A DNA stretch of 64,000 nt from Flavobacterium shii (GTDB lineage Bacteria; Bacteroidota; Bacteroidia; Flavobacteriales; Flavobacteriaceae): NCBI RefSeq assembly GCF_025847235.1, contig NZ_JAOZEW010000004.1, positions 221,319 to 285,318 on the forward strand, in the 5' to 3' direction. The position numbers and the translations under genes were made by a program. A model generated the notes under the pieces. The model was given only the letters and a program-made list of their open reading frames with translations, did not search any database and had not been told where the DNA came from. Below, piece after piece: positions 44,737-54,624 of the stretch (positions within the stretch are counted from its first letter, which is position 1; the number at the start of each line of letters is the position of its first letter).

Positions 44737-45624
44737 TTAATTTAGAAATCCTTGTAATCTAAGCCAATCTTCAAATCGGGCTTCCCATGAATCTACAGGA
44801 AGGTTTTGTTTTCCCATTCCGAAACCGTGACCTCCTTTTGAGTACATATGCAATTCGACACTTTGCCCCGAATCAAGCCATTTAGTATACATTTGAATAC
44901 TCCTTGGAGCTAGTTTTAATTGATCATCACTAGCTGCGCAAACGAACATTGGAATCTTTTTTTCTGGCGTTGCAATACTTAAAAGTTCTTCTCTTGGTGC
45001 CCCATAAATATTGGCTACAAAATCCGGTAATTGATTAGCGGCATTATCCATAACAGTTTCCATAGCGACTGTACTTCCTGCAGAGAAACCAATTATACCT
45101 ACTTTTTTAGTATCAATTCCGTATTTAGTAGCATTATCGCGAACATATTTTAGAGCCGTTTTCCCGTCTTGTGCTGCTAATTTTATTGTTGCAAGGGAAT
45201 TTCTTTCAAAAGCTGCTCTGTCTTTCAGTTTATCCATCATTTCCTTTGCAGGGTCATTGGATTCCGTTTTATTCAAACGGTATTTTAATACAAAAGCCGT
45301 AATTCCTTTTTCGCTTAATATCTTAGCAAGCTCAATTCCTTCTCTGTTAATCGACAAACTCTGGAAACCTCCTCCCGGCGCAATTACAATCGCAGTTCCT
45401 GTATTCTTAACTCCTTTTGGCACTTGATAAACCAATAAAGACGGATCGGTTACATTATAAACAACTTCGGTTTTAAAAAGATCCGAATACGTTTGTGCTT
45501 CTTTTTGTGTCCATTTTTCCGATCCAGGTGCTTTTCCTGCATATAATTTTACCGTTTCCTGTGCTTTTACTGCTGTGCATGAAAGCATTAGAAAAGCAAA
45601 TAAAAGTGTGATTTTATTTTTCAT
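44737..45624 (-). CDS. Exported alpha/beta hydrolase (sugar-ester esterase-like)
   Basis: A 295-residue enzyme with a signal peptide (MKNKITLLFAFLMLSCTAVK, AQ). It has the oxyanion motif APGGGFQS, nucleophile GFSAGS (Ser181) and a late His in SKGGHGFGMG; an Asp in ASDDQLKLAP is the likely acid. This arrangement fits the BD-FAE/acetyl-xylan-esterase-like group that removes acetyl or feruloyl groups from plant polysaccharides. It lies 23 bp from the first GH3 gene, so a joint role in glycan use is likely. Confidence 0.85.
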   Translation of the reverse strand: MKNKITLLFAFLMLSCTAVKAQETVKLYAGKAPGSEKWTQKEAQTYSDLFKTEVVYNVTDPSLLVYQVPKGVKNTGTAIVIAPGGGFQSLSINREGIELAKILSEKGITAFVLKYRLNKTESNDPAKEMMDKLKDRAAFERNSLATIKLAAQDGKTALKYVRDNATKYGIDTKKVGIIGFSAGSTVAMETVMDNAANQLPDFVANIYGAPREELLSIATPEKKIPMFVCAASDDQLKLAPRSIQMYTKWLDSGQSVELHMYSKGGHGFGMGKQNLPVDSWEARFEDWLRLQGFLN

Positions 45625-45828
45625 ATGATTTGTAATATTTAGTTTAATTTAATCTCGCGAAGGCGCATTTTTTTTTCATGCAGATTTTGAAAAAATTTAA
45701 GCTGATAAGAACAGAATTATTTATTTTAAAATTTTAAATATGCGGAATATGCGTGAAACAAAAAATCTTCTTCTTTTTTTAATCTTTGGATTTAAATAAA
45801 GCGCTGTGCCTTCGTGGCAATAAAAAAA

Positions 45829-48141
45829 TTACTGTTTCTTATACATTTCTGTTCTGGCATCTTTTATAACACCTTTCCAGTTTAATCCGTATGCAAAATC
45901 ATAAACATTTCCTTCGCTATCTTTATGAGAAACCATATCAAATGGAACATCTTCAAATTGTTTTTCGACCGTTTCCATATTTGCAGGCATTTGAACAGGC
46001 AATAATCCCGATGGCTCTGTTTTTCCCGAAATAATATCTAAAACTGCCTGAGTAGAAACTCCAAAATTCAATACAATCCCGTCAACTTGCTTTTCAAATT
46101 CATTAAAAATCATCGGTTTAGATGCTGTTACCGAAACAATAACCGGTTTTCCATTCATCATATCTCTTGTATCCAGAATAGTTCTCAAATCCATTGTATT
46201 TGCTACAGTAACCGTTTTACCTTTATAAGTTCTGTCTGTAATCGTAGGATCTATAACCTGATCTCCCGCAGCAATACTTTTGGCTCTGGCTTCGGTTGCA
46301 GTATAGGTTCTGTATTGCAAAGAAATTGGCACATAACCGTTGCTACCGTTCTTTCTGTCATTAAGGTCATAACCACCTTCTAAACTTTGTGGGCTGGTTA
46401 CAAAAACAATTGCAAAATCAGCCTTTGTAGGATCTTCGGTAACATTATAATATTTCTTTACTAATTCTAAATTTACAGGATAGTCCAATTTTGGCTGGCT
46501 CGAAACTCCCCACCAATCTTTGGTAGAAGCTGTATAAATTTTAGGAATAAAAACAGTTTTCTTTTCTTTTATAGGAAGAACCGACACTTTGTTTTTTAAT
46601 AATACCACCGATTTTAATTGCGCATCATATCCTGCTTTCATAAATTCAGGATTCCCTACAATCGCTTTTGTTTCGGCTACATCTAAGTATGGATTTTCAA
46701 AAAGTCCAACTCTAAAAATATTCTTTAGTAATCGAACTGCAGATCTTTCGAAACGTGCTCTCATAAATTGCTCGCCAAATTCTTTTACTCCCATATCATA
46801 GGCTTCCAGAACTGGCTTTTTATCATTGTTTCCACCAAATTGATCTACACCGGCAACAATCGCTTTATAATGTCTCTCGACAATCGAAAGATTCTCAACT
46901 CCCCAAGGTTTCCCCGCAAAGACATTTGGAGTTTTTCCTTCATCTCCGGTAACAAGCCAATCGGTACAAACTACGCCATCATAACCGTATTTATCTCTTA
47001 ATAAATCGGTAATGATATACTTACTATATCCATTGGCTACATTTTCATTGTATTTTTTATCCTGATCAAAAGTAATCGTGTAATAAGGCATTACAGCCGA
47101 AGCTTTACTTGTTTTCCCTTTTAGTTTAAAAGCGCCATTTACAAAAGGATCAATATGCTGTTGCAAATTATTTCCCGGATATACCGCAAATTTCCCATAA
47201 GCCCAATGTCCGTCGCGACCACCTTCTTCGGCACCACCACTCGGCCAATGTTTTACCATTGCATTCACACTTTTATATCCCCATCCATCTTTAATTTCGT
47301 CTTTACCATAAGAAGTTTGAAATCCATCAATATAGGCACGTCCCATATCTCTTGTTAATGCTGGGCTTTCGCCAAAAGTCATCGAGATTCTATACCATCT
47401 TGGCTCTGATCCTAAATCTATTTGTGGTGATAAAGCAGTTGCAATTCCTAAAGCGCGGTACTCTTTGGCAGCAATTTGCCCAAACTGTTCTACAATTTTT
47501 GGGTCAAAAGTAGCTGCCATTCCTAAACCGTCTGGCCACATTGAGATTGTTCCTCCCGCTCCTGCATTAAACTCTGCTGTAACCTTTGCATTATGACGTG
47601 GATCGGTACTTGTATTACTTGGAATTCCTAAACCAATACCTTCTACAAAAGACTGCATTTGGTTATTCCATAAAGCAGCTACTTCTGGACTTTCTACATT
47701 TGTAATTAATACATGTCGAAGATTATCTTCTTTTAAAAAAGCCTTTTGTTGATCTGTTAGATCATACGCTTTGGCATTACTTTCCGGAAATACTTTCCCG
47801 CTATAAGTTCCGGAATTATATCCCGATACTCCTGCCGGTAAAGATTGGTGTCGACTATAAAGCATCAATCCTGCAATTTGCTCAACCGACATTTGCGAAG
47901 CTAAATCCTTTGCACGTTCATCTGCCGAAAGGCGCCAATCCTCATATTTATCAAGTTTCCCATTTTTATTTAAATCCTTAAATTTCTTTCCGTTAACAGT
48001 AAGAATTTTAACTCCAGACTCAGGAGAATATCCTAAATCGGCTCCTTTATTATTTTTTACAATAGTAAAATTTTCCTGCTGGGCTTGTAACGTAACGCTT
48101 ATAAAAAAAGCTAAACTGGCTGTTATAATTATTTTTTTCAT
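45829..48141 (-). CDS. Second GH3 enzyme, exported
   Basis: A 770-residue GH3 enzyme with a signal peptide (MKKIIITASLAFFISVTLQA). It has an EF-hand-like DLNKNGKLDKYE, a barrel with KHWPSGGAEEGGRD and the nucleophile in VVCTDWLV (Asp394), and the C-terminal sandwich domain. It lacks the fibronectin-like tail of the other GH3, so it belongs to a different subgroup. It is 12 bp from the TonB receptor gene. The 204-bp gap before the esterase holds repeat-like sequence. Confidence 0.92.
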   Translation of the reverse strand: MKKIIITASLAFFISVTLQAQQENFTIVKNNKGADLGYSPESGVKILTVNGKKFKDLNKNGKLDKYEDWRLSADERAKDLASQMSVEQIAGLMLYSRHQSLPAGVSGYNSGTYSGKVFPESNAKAYDLTDQQKAFLKEDNLRHVLITNVESPEVAALWNNQMQSFVEGIGLGIPSNTSTDPRHNAKVTAEFNAGAGGTISMWPDGLGMAATFDPKIVEQFGQIAAKEYRALGIATALSPQIDLGSEPRWYRISMTFGESPALTRDMGRAYIDGFQTSYGKDEIKDGWGYKSVNAMVKHWPSGGAEEGGRDGHWAYGKFAVYPGNNLQQHIDPFVNGAFKLKGKTSKASAVMPYYTITFDQDKKYNENVANGYSKYIITDLLRDKYGYDGVVCTDWLVTGDEGKTPNVFAGKPWGVENLSIVERHYKAIVAGVDQFGGNNDKKPVLEAYDMGVKEFGEQFMRARFERSAVRLLKNIFRVGLFENPYLDVAETKAIVGNPEFMKAGYDAQLKSVVLLKNKVSVLPIKEKKTVFIPKIYTASTKDWWGVSSQPKLDYPVNLELVKKYYNVTEDPTKADFAIVFVTSPQSLEGGYDLNDRKNGSNGYVPISLQYRTYTATEARAKSIAAGDQVIDPTITDRTYKGKTVTVANTMDLRTILDTRDMMNGKPVIVSVTASKPMIFNEFEKQVDGIVLNFGVSTQAVLDIISGKTEPSGLLPVQMPANMETVEKQFEDVPFDMVSHKDSEGNVYDFAYGLNWKGVIKDARTEMYKKQ

Positions 48142-48153
48142 TTTATATAAATT

Positions 48154-50409
48154 TTAAAATCTGAAATTCAAAGAGGCTTCCAAAGTAAATGGTCGAATAT
48201 ATGATCCTACCAAAAGCTTATCGTAATATGCCGAAGCATCTGTAATTAATTCAGCTCCATTGATAGTTCCTTTAGCACCTGTTTGGTTTAAGAAATTTAC
48301 TGCTGTTAAACCAATATCAAAATGGTTATTAATTTTATAATTCACCCCACCAAACGTTTCCCATCTTGGGGCAAAAAATAATGCATTGGTAAGATTGGCA
48401 TATTGCTTGCTGAAATAACGGAAACTTGCCCATACCTTGAAATCTTTATAAGTATAGCTTGGATCAATTTCCATTAATACTTTAGAAATTTCCAAAACAT
48501 TTTTATCGTTATAAGAATAGTTATTTCCAAAAGCAGAAAAATCATAATTTTTATAAACCGGATCCTGAAACGTAATTAAGTAATGAAGATTAAAGCCTTT
48601 AAAAGGTGTTGCCACGATATCGGTAGTCCAACCTAATGTCTGGATATCATAAAAAACAGTTGCTACTTCTGACTGACTAGAATTTGTAGGATTTACTAAA
48701 TTAAGTCTTGCCTGATAATTATTTCTTGTCAAATAAGTGGCTTGCGAAACAACACTAAATTTTTCCTGATTGTAATATAGTCCAAAAGCAGCAAGAGGAC
48801 TTTTGGTTTTAGTAAGATTAGGCGCTACCGCTCCCGAATAGCTTTCTAATTGTCCGTTTTTTTCTGTATAGGTAAAATCGGCAAGAATTCCGGCACTTTT
48901 TGTTACTTTATAAACTGCATTTATCGATCCTCCTAAATGAAACCAGTTGTTATCAAAGTATGATTTCTGACTTGGATCAAATACAATATTCGGTGTTCTA
49001 GGTGTTTGATAATAATCTCCTTTTAGTTTATGGTATCTCAAATTCACTCCATAAGCTAAAGTCAAGTGATCAGAAATTGTCCAATTATCCGAGAAATATC
49101 CCGATAGTTTATTCTCAAAACCATTATGATATTCTCCTCCTACATTATAGTTATAAAATCCATCGGCGTCTGTATTTGCAGTACCTCCAGGTGTATTACG
49201 AACTAATTTATCTGGATTTGGACTCACTGTCTGATTAAAAAAGGAACGACTTGAAGTAAATTGATCCACATTATAATAATATTCCATTAACCCAAATCTC
49301 CATTTGTGATTATCTACATTTTTTTTAATTTCGAATCGAGATAAAAAAGTGGTCGTTGGTGTTCCATCTGTGTACATTGCTAACATAGAATTTACATTAC
49401 CCACGTATGGCTGACCTGTGGCTTGATACGTAAAATTATCTGCTGCTGTTCCCTGAAAAATACTTAACGGAATTGCGATTAACTGTGATGCCTGAGCATA
49501 ACGAAAACGTGTCGAGAAACTAAATTTCCAATCATTAGCCATATCATAATTCCCTAGTAAATCGAATGTATGTGATGTTGATGCAGCATCGCTTCCTCCC
49601 ATATTACCCGTTTTGGATTCACCGGTAAGTATGTCTTTAAACTTTAAGATTCCATCGTTTACGATATAAGAATCTCTCCCGATTCTAAAATCATTATATT
49701 CCTCGACTTTTCCTCCTTCTTTATACCTAAAAACAGCATAGTTGGTTAAAGAAGCAGAGTTTGCGTATTTATATAAAAAGCTAATTTGCCCCTTACCATT
49801 TTTAAATTTCTTAGTAACACCAGCTCTATAAATCTGCGTTCTATCGGAATATTTAGCAAATTTCAAATCGAAAGAATTCGGATCAAAATTGGCATAAGCG
49901 CCCATTGTATAAGACCAACCATCACTTATGGGACCAGATACATTTAAATCTCCTTTCATCCAACCAAAGCTAGATCCCGACAAGTTACCGTTTATTTCTA
50001 ATTTATCAGATCCTAGTCTCGTATACGAATTAACTGCAAAACCTAAATCTCCCGTCGTAATTGCGGCTTCTCCTATTTTTAACAAACCTGTACGTTCCAA
50101 ACTCTTGCTTTGTCTCCAAGTTCTGTTTGGTAACTCTGGCCAAAAATAATATACAACCGGTAAATCATTTTCCTGAATGGTAATTCCTCCTACCGTAGAT
50201 GGTAATCCGATATTTACATCACGAGGACCATTATTATTTGCTGCATTAAGCATCACATTTCTATTCTTCTCTTCTTTTGTATCTGTTTCTACAATCTTAG
50301 TTTTAGTTGAATCTGCTGGTTTTTTCAATTGCTTTTTATCCTCTTGAGAATACCCTTCTAAAGTTGGGAAAAATGCCATGCAGATTGCCGAAATTATTAA
50401 TTTTTTCAT
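48154..50409 (-). CDS. TonB-dependent receptor
   Basis: A 751-residue outer-membrane receptor with a signal peptide (MKKLIISAICMAFFPTLEGYS). A basic/acidic linker, a plug-like part with VNIGLPSTVGGITIQENDLP, and a beta-barrel of about 550 residues ending in FTLEASLNFRF follow. The N-terminal CarboxypepD_reg domain and a SusD partner are both missing, so it is not a classical SusC. It is the first gene of the GH3 locus and probably imports the released oligosaccharide or a related ligand. Confidence 0.87.
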   Translation of the reverse strand: MKKLIISAICMAFFPTLEGYSQEDKKQLKKPADSTKTKIVETDTKEEKNRNVMLNAANNNGPRDVNIGLPSTVGGITIQENDLPVVYYFWPELPNRTWRQSKSLERTGLLKIGEAAITTGDLGFAVNSYTRLGSDKLEINGNLSGSSFGWMKGDLNVSGPISDGWSYTMGAYANFDPNSFDLKFAKYSDRTQIYRAGVTKKFKNGKGQISFLYKYANSASLTNYAVFRYKEGGKVEEYNDFRIGRDSYIVNDGILKFKDILTGESKTGNMGGSDAASTSHTFDLLGNYDMANDWKFSFSTRFRYAQASQLIAIPLSIFQGTAADNFTYQATGQPYVGNVNSMLAMYTDGTPTTTFLSRFEIKKNVDNHKWRFGLMEYYYNVDQFTSSRSFFNQTVSPNPDKLVRNTPGGTANTDADGFYNYNVGGEYHNGFENKLSGYFSDNWTISDHLTLAYGVNLRYHKLKGDYYQTPRTPNIVFDPSQKSYFDNNWFHLGGSINAVYKVTKSAGILADFTYTEKNGQLESYSGAVAPNLTKTKSPLAAFGLYYNQEKFSVVSQATYLTRNNYQARLNLVNPTNSSQSEVATVFYDIQTLGWTTDIVATPFKGFNLHYLITFQDPVYKNYDFSAFGNNYSYNDKNVLEISKVLMEIDPSYTYKDFKVWASFRYFSKQYANLTNALFFAPRWETFGGVNYKINNHFDIGLTAVNFLNQTGAKGTINGAELITDASAYYDKLLVGSYIRPFTLEASLNFRF

Positions 50410-50444
50410 GAGTTGTTAGTTAGTTTTAATTGAGTATTTTTTTC

Positions 50445-50465
50445 ATTGCTTCATAATGAAGCAAT
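50445..50465. promoter_or_regulatory. Palindrome in the receptor gene's leader (candidate operator)
   Basis: ATTGCTTCAT and ATGAAGCAAT form a perfect 10-bp inverted repeat with one central base, 36 bp upstream of the receptor's ATG on the minus strand. A TTTATTTG sequence about 25-35 bp further upstream is a near-match to TAnnTTTG. The NUDIX-type regulator next door is the obvious candidate to bind. The 50410-50799 gap is otherwise AT-rich with no gene. Confidence 0.55.
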
Positions 50466-50775
50466 ATTAATTACATTTTTTCATATCAACAAATAAATCA
50501 TAAAATAATTTTTATAATCATATAAAAAACAGACATTAAATTAGATAAAAACAATAAATGATACATATCACTGAATACTACAAAAACATAAAAAAATCTA
50601 CTATCACGTTGTAGGAAAGCCTTGGTTTCATTGAATAAAATTGATACTGTCAAAAAACAGAGTAAAAACAAAATTGAAATAAAATAGAATTTTCCAAAAT
50701 TGATTTTTTAGAACGACTAGAAAAAATAATGTCAGAAAAAAGTTAAATCTGGTCTAGTGTAAACTTCAAAAAGAG

Positions 50776-50783
50776 TAAATTTG
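50776..50783 (+). promoter_or_regulatory. Candidate -7 element of the NUDIX regulator gene
   Basis: TAAATTTG matches TAnnTTTG and lies 16 bp before the ATG, which leaves a very short leader. No clear -33 TTG is seen. Confidence 0.45.
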
Positions 50784-50799
50784 GGCATAATTATACAGA

Positions 50800-51546
50800 A
50801 TGGAATTAAAAAAAATACTTGAAAAACGATCTGAAGAGGCTTGGAAAAAATATATTCCGACGCTCTCCATCGATTGTGCAATTTTTAGTTTTAGAGACAC
50901 TTCACTTCAAGTACTGACAATCAAGATGAAAGATCAGGATTCATGGGGGCTCCCTGGTGGATATGTACAAAAAGAGGAGAATGTTGATGATGCTGCTATC
51001 CGTATTTTGAAAGACAGAACTGGTACCGAAAATGTCTATCTCCAACAATTTTACACATTTGGTAATTTAAACCGTTCCGAAAGTGTTTTTAAAGATTATG
51101 ATGATAATTTATGGAATAAACAGCGTTTTGTATCTATAGGATATTATGCTCTGGCAGATTATTCAAAAGTAAATTTGAATATTGATGATATCTCAAATGC
51201 CTGTGAATGGAAATCTACTGATGATTTGCCGCCATTCATGATGGATCACAGGGTAATATTTGATAAAGCACTTGTTACATTGCGGGAACAATTAAATAAT
51301 CACCCAATAGGTTATAATCTCCTTCCTGAAAAATTTACTATGCCAGAACTTCAAAAATTATATGAGATCATCTTGGGGAAAAAACTAAATCGAGGTAATT
51401 TTTATCGAAAAATTCTGAAATTCGATATCTTAACAAAACTAGACGAATCACGAAAAGGTGGTGCACATAAAGCTCCCAATTTATATAGTTTTGATTTAGA
51501 GAAATATGATATTGCTCTAAAAGAAGGTTTAAAAGGCAATTGGTAA
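50800..51546 (+). CDS. NUDIX-fold transcriptional regulator (NrtR/AraR-like)
   Basis: A 248-residue protein. The N-terminal NUDIX domain (about 20-155) has WGLPGGYVQKEENVDD, but the catalytic box reads RILKDRTG (68-75) where active enzymes have REUxEExG, so hydrolysis is unlikely. The C-terminal winged helix (about 165-245) has MPELQKLYEIILGKKLNR and NFYRKILKFDIL, typical of NrtR-type regulators. Related Bacteroides proteins (AraR) respond to sugars and control carbohydrate genes. Its divergent position beside the GH3/TonB locus suggests the same role here. Confidence 0.88.
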   Translation: MELKKILEKRSEEAWKKYIPTLSIDCAIFSFRDTSLQVLTIKMKDQDSWGLPGGYVQKEENVDDAAIRILKDRTGTENVYLQQFYTFGNLNRSESVFKDYDDNLWNKQRFVSIGYYALADYSKVNLNIDDISNACEWKSTDDLPPFMMDHRVIFDKALVTLREQLNNHPIGYNLLPEKFTMPELQKLYEIILGKKLNRGNFYRKILKFDILTKLDESRKGGAHKAPNLYSFDLEKYDIALKEGLKGNW

Positions 51547-51568
51547 TCATTAAAATAGTAAACACTCT

Positions 51569-52426
51569 ATGTTATTTCTCATCCTAAGCATTTTATGTAG
51601 TGTAAGTGTTGGTGTATTATTTAAAATATCCCGAAAATACGATACTAGTAATATTCAAATCGTAGCTTACAATTATATTTTTGCATTAATACTATGCTAT
51701 ATATCATTTAGTCCGGATATTACTACAGTCACAAAAGCCGCACCTTGGAACCTATATATATTAATTGGGGTCTTACTACCTTCTATATTTCTCTTTTTGG
51801 CATTATCCATAAAACATATGGGGATTGTAAAAACCGATGCAGCACAACGACTTTCATTGTTTATTCCAATACTTGCCGCATGGTTATTATTTAAAGAAGA
51901 ATTTAATACCCTCAAGATTACTGCATTGTTGATAGCGTTTCCGGCATTATTACTTATCCTTAATAAACGTTCTGAAAAGGCAAATAATAAATGGATTTAT
52001 CCTGCAATAGTATTATTAGGATTCGGAGTAATTGATATACTTTTTAAGCAAATAGCAACTTACACAGCCCTTCCCTATACTACTTCATTATTTATAATTT
52101 TCGGGATTTCAATGACAATAATGATTCTGGTAGTTACTTATAAGGTACTCTTTAAGAAAGCACAATTAAACGCTCGAAATATTCTTTTTGGCGGATTGAT
52201 TGGTATTCTCAATTTTGGCAATATCCTTTTTTACTTAAAAGCACATAAAGAATTTGCCGATAATCCTTCCACAGTTTTTGCAGGGATGAATATGGGAGTA
52301 ATCGTAATAGGAAGTCTTACAGGTATTCTTATCTTCAAAGAAAAGCAATCCAAAATGAATTATATTGGTCTTTTCTTAGCATTAATAGCGATTGTTTTAA
52401 TTGTGATTTCTCAAAATAGTAAATAA
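51569..52426 (+). CDS. DMT/EamA-like transporter
   Basis: A 285-residue polytopic membrane protein with about ten hydrophobic segments in two related halves, the drug/metabolite transporter layout. The end of the first half reads LSLFIPILAAWLLFKEEFNT and that of the second IVIGSLTGILIFKEKQSKMN, the EamA signature. It begins 22 bp after the NUDIX regulator and may be co-transcribed with it. The substrate is unknown. Confidence 0.85.
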   Translation: MLFLILSILCSVSVGVLFKISRKYDTSNIQIVAYNYIFALILCYISFSPDITTVTKAAPWNLYILIGVLLPSIFLFLALSIKHMGIVKTDAAQRLSLFIPILAAWLLFKEEFNTLKITALLIAFPALLLILNKRSEKANNKWIYPAIVLLGFGVIDILFKQIATYTALPYTTSLFIIFGISMTIMILVVTYKVLFKKAQLNARNILFGGLIGILNFGNILFYLKAHKEFADNPSTVFAGMNMGVIVIGSLTGILIFKEKQSKMNYIGLFLALIAIVLIVISQNSK

Positions 52427-52434
52427 AAGAAAAA

Positions 52435-52935
52435 ATGGAAAGTTATTCATTTGATCCTATTGCATCTCCCGGTGCTACTATTTTAATTCTTGGAACTATG
52501 CCGGGAATAAAATCCTTGGAATTGAGGCAATATTATGGACATAAACAAAATAACTTTTGGAAACTAATATTCACCATTTTTAAAGAAGATTTTACAGATA
52601 ATTATAACTCCAAAAAAGACATTCTATTAAAAAATAATATCGCATTGTGGGATGTATTAAAATACTGTGATAGAGTTGGTAGCTTAGACAGCGCTATTAA
52701 AAACGAAATTACAAATGATTTTGATGCTTTTTTAAAAGAACATTCAAAGATTAAAACAATTCTTTTTAACGGACAAAAAGCTGCTGCATTTTTCAAAAAA
52801 TATATCAAAGTAGGTGACGATTATAAACTCATTACGCTTCTGTCTACAAGTCCTGCAAATGCAGGCAAATCTTTTGATTTAAAACTAAATGAATGGAAAA
52901 TTATTTTGGAATTACAACAAGAGCTGTCTAGATAA
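52435..52935 (+). CDS. DNA-deoxyinosine glycosylase (UDG superfamily)
   Basis: A 166-residue member of the uracil-DNA glycosylase superfamily. Motif 1 reads ILGTMPGIKS (GTMPG 20-24), and YYGHKQNNFW (33-42) follows, as in the hypoxanthine-DNA glycosylase type. The C-terminal LLSTSPANA is the family's second catalytic loop. These enzymes remove hypoxanthine formed by adenine deamination. It is 8 bp after the transporter, so probably in the same transcript. Confidence 0.9.
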   Translation: MESYSFDPIASPGATILILGTMPGIKSLELRQYYGHKQNNFWKLIFTIFKEDFTDNYNSKKDILLKNNIALWDVLKYCDRVGSLDSAIKNEITNDFDAFLKEHSKIKTILFNGQKAAAFFKKYIKVGDDYKLITLLSTSPANAGKSFDLKLNEWKIILELQQELSR

Positions 52936-53026
52936 AAGAGCAGAAATTATAATCTTTATCTTTAATTCATGAGCAAATAATTTTGTTTATTTGTACTAAT
53001 AATTTACTCCTTGCTTTACAATTAAT

Positions 53027-53596
53027 ATGACCGACTATTTCCTTGATACTGAATACAATTACATCACTTACGATAAAGAGGATGTAAACTTCAAGGATTT
53101 TGAATGCTGTACTTTTAATAATTGTAATTTCTCTGCCTGTACTTTCTTAGCCGTAACTTTTATAGATTGTATTTTTAATAACTGTATTTTTAGTGAAGCC
53201 AAAATAAACTATGTCGCTTTTAGAACTGCAACCTTTAATAATTGTGAAATTAAAGATGTGAATTTTGCCATGTGTGACAAACTCATATTCGAAGTACATT
53301 TTAATAATTGTGTTTTAGATTTCTCTAAATTTTATACTTTAAAAATAAAAGGTACTTCATTTACCGATTGTAGCCTGGTTGCTGTCGATTTTATGGCTAG
53401 CGATATCACAAATGTAGTTTTTGACAATTGTGACTTATACCGTGCAGAATTTGATAAAGCGATCGCAAATAAAACCGATTTTAAGACCAGTTATAATTAT
53501 ACTATGGATCCATCCAAAGTAAAACTAAAAAAAGCCGTTTTTGCTTTAAAAGAAGTAAAAGGATTGCTTTTTAAACATGATATTATAGTGAATTAA
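53027..53596 (+). CDS. Pentapeptide-repeat protein
   Basis: A 189-residue protein made of about 20 five-residue repeats with a central Phe or Leu, many in the form FNNC, FIDC or FDNC. It should fold as a right-handed quadrilateral beta-helix. The size and layout resemble Qnr/McbG-like proteins, which mimic DNA and protect gyrase, but most pentapeptide proteins have other or unknown roles. No signal peptide is present. Confidence 0.9.
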   Translation: MTDYFLDTEYNYITYDKEDVNFKDFECCTFNNCNFSACTFLAVTFIDCIFNNCIFSEAKINYVAFRTATFNNCEIKDVNFAMCDKLIFEVHFNNCVLDFSKFYTLKIKGTSFTDCSLVAVDFMASDITNVVFDNCDLYRAEFDKAIANKTDFKTSYNYTMDPSKVKLKKAVFALKEVKGLLFKHDIIVN

Positions 53597-53641
53597 AATT
53601 TATTATATTACTTATTCAATACTCACAAACCTTATTAGATT

Positions 53642-54166
53642 ATGAATAACCCAGAATATATTGTCCGAAATGCTAAAGCAAATGAATTTGAGGAAATCGG
53701 AAAATTATTGATTCAGGTTTATTCTCAATTAAAAGGTTTTCCAAAAGAATCTGAGCAACCCAATTATTATAAAATGCTTGTGAATATTGGGGACTTAACA
53801 AAGAATCCTAACTCCGAACTTTTGGTAGCAGTTTCTTCTGATAATAAAATAGTTGGGGCAGTTGTCTACTTTTCCGATATGCAATACTATGGTTCTGGTG
53901 GGATTGCAACCAAAGAACAAAATACTTCTGGCTTCCGATTATTAGCCGTAGATACTTTGGCTAGAGAACAAGGAATTGGTAAACTCCTAATAAATGATTG
54001 CATCCAAAAGACTCAAGAGAAAAAGCATCATCAACTGATTATTCATTCGACTATGGCTATGCAAACAGCATGGAAAATCTATGAAAGACTAGGTTTTAAA
54101 AGATCTGAAGATTTAGATTTTATGCAAGGTGAACTTCCTGTTTTTGGGTTTAGATTATTGATTTAA
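53642..54166 (+). CDS. GNAT-family N-acetyltransferase
   Basis: A 174-residue GNAT with EYIVRNAKANEFEEIGKLLI at the start, the acetyl-CoA loop LAVDTLAREQGIGKLLINDC (about 100-119) and a C-terminal WKIYERLGFKRSEDLDF. It is a single gene 45 bp after the pentapeptide protein. The substrate is unknown. Confidence 0.9.
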   Translation: MNNPEYIVRNAKANEFEEIGKLLIQVYSQLKGFPKESEQPNYYKMLVNIGDLTKNPNSELLVAVSSDNKIVGAVVYFSDMQYYGSGGIATKEQNTSGFRLLAVDTLAREQGIGKLLINDCIQKTQEKKHHQLIIHSTMAMQTAWKIYERLGFKRSEDLDFMQGELPVFGFRLLI

Positions 54167-54624
54167 GCAAAAAAAACAATCATATAAATCTACTTAAGTA
54201 AAAACATATAAAACTTAAATTTTCTTAAATCTTATATGTTTATGTCATAAAACGAGCTAGAAATAGCTCCATAATTCTATCCTATTTCTACTTTGGCTCA
54301 AGCCAATTAATTTTACATTTACTATACTACATCCCCTTTTTACATCATATCACTTTCTCGATGCGAATTATATAACCTTTTTTTGAAGTTATATAAGGCT
54401 AATAGAGTATAAAATTCGGACTTTTATCAATAGTCTTCTACAAATAATATTTTACAAATCAATCACTTAAACAAAGTTTAAAATGGCTTTACATTTAAAA
54501 TTACTGTATTAAAAAAAACAGAGACTACCTTTAGTTAAGTGTTTTTTTTTCAGATTAAAGACTCTTCTTTATTTTTTAAAACATGATAATTATGAAATGA
54601 TTGTTCAATAACTAAAAATATACT
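54167..54624. other. Intergenic region without recognisable gene
   Basis: This AT-rich stretch has only very short ORFs. TTAAAT/TTATATG words at 54185-54240 pair weakly and may form a terminator for the GNAT gene. I see no clear promoter match for the Mla-like operon. Confidence 0.5.

Noticed and set aside
44487..44762. Plus-strand ORF across the GH3/esterase junction
   Set aside because: It is the antisense of the GH3 gene's start, which has a clear signal peptide and family motifs.
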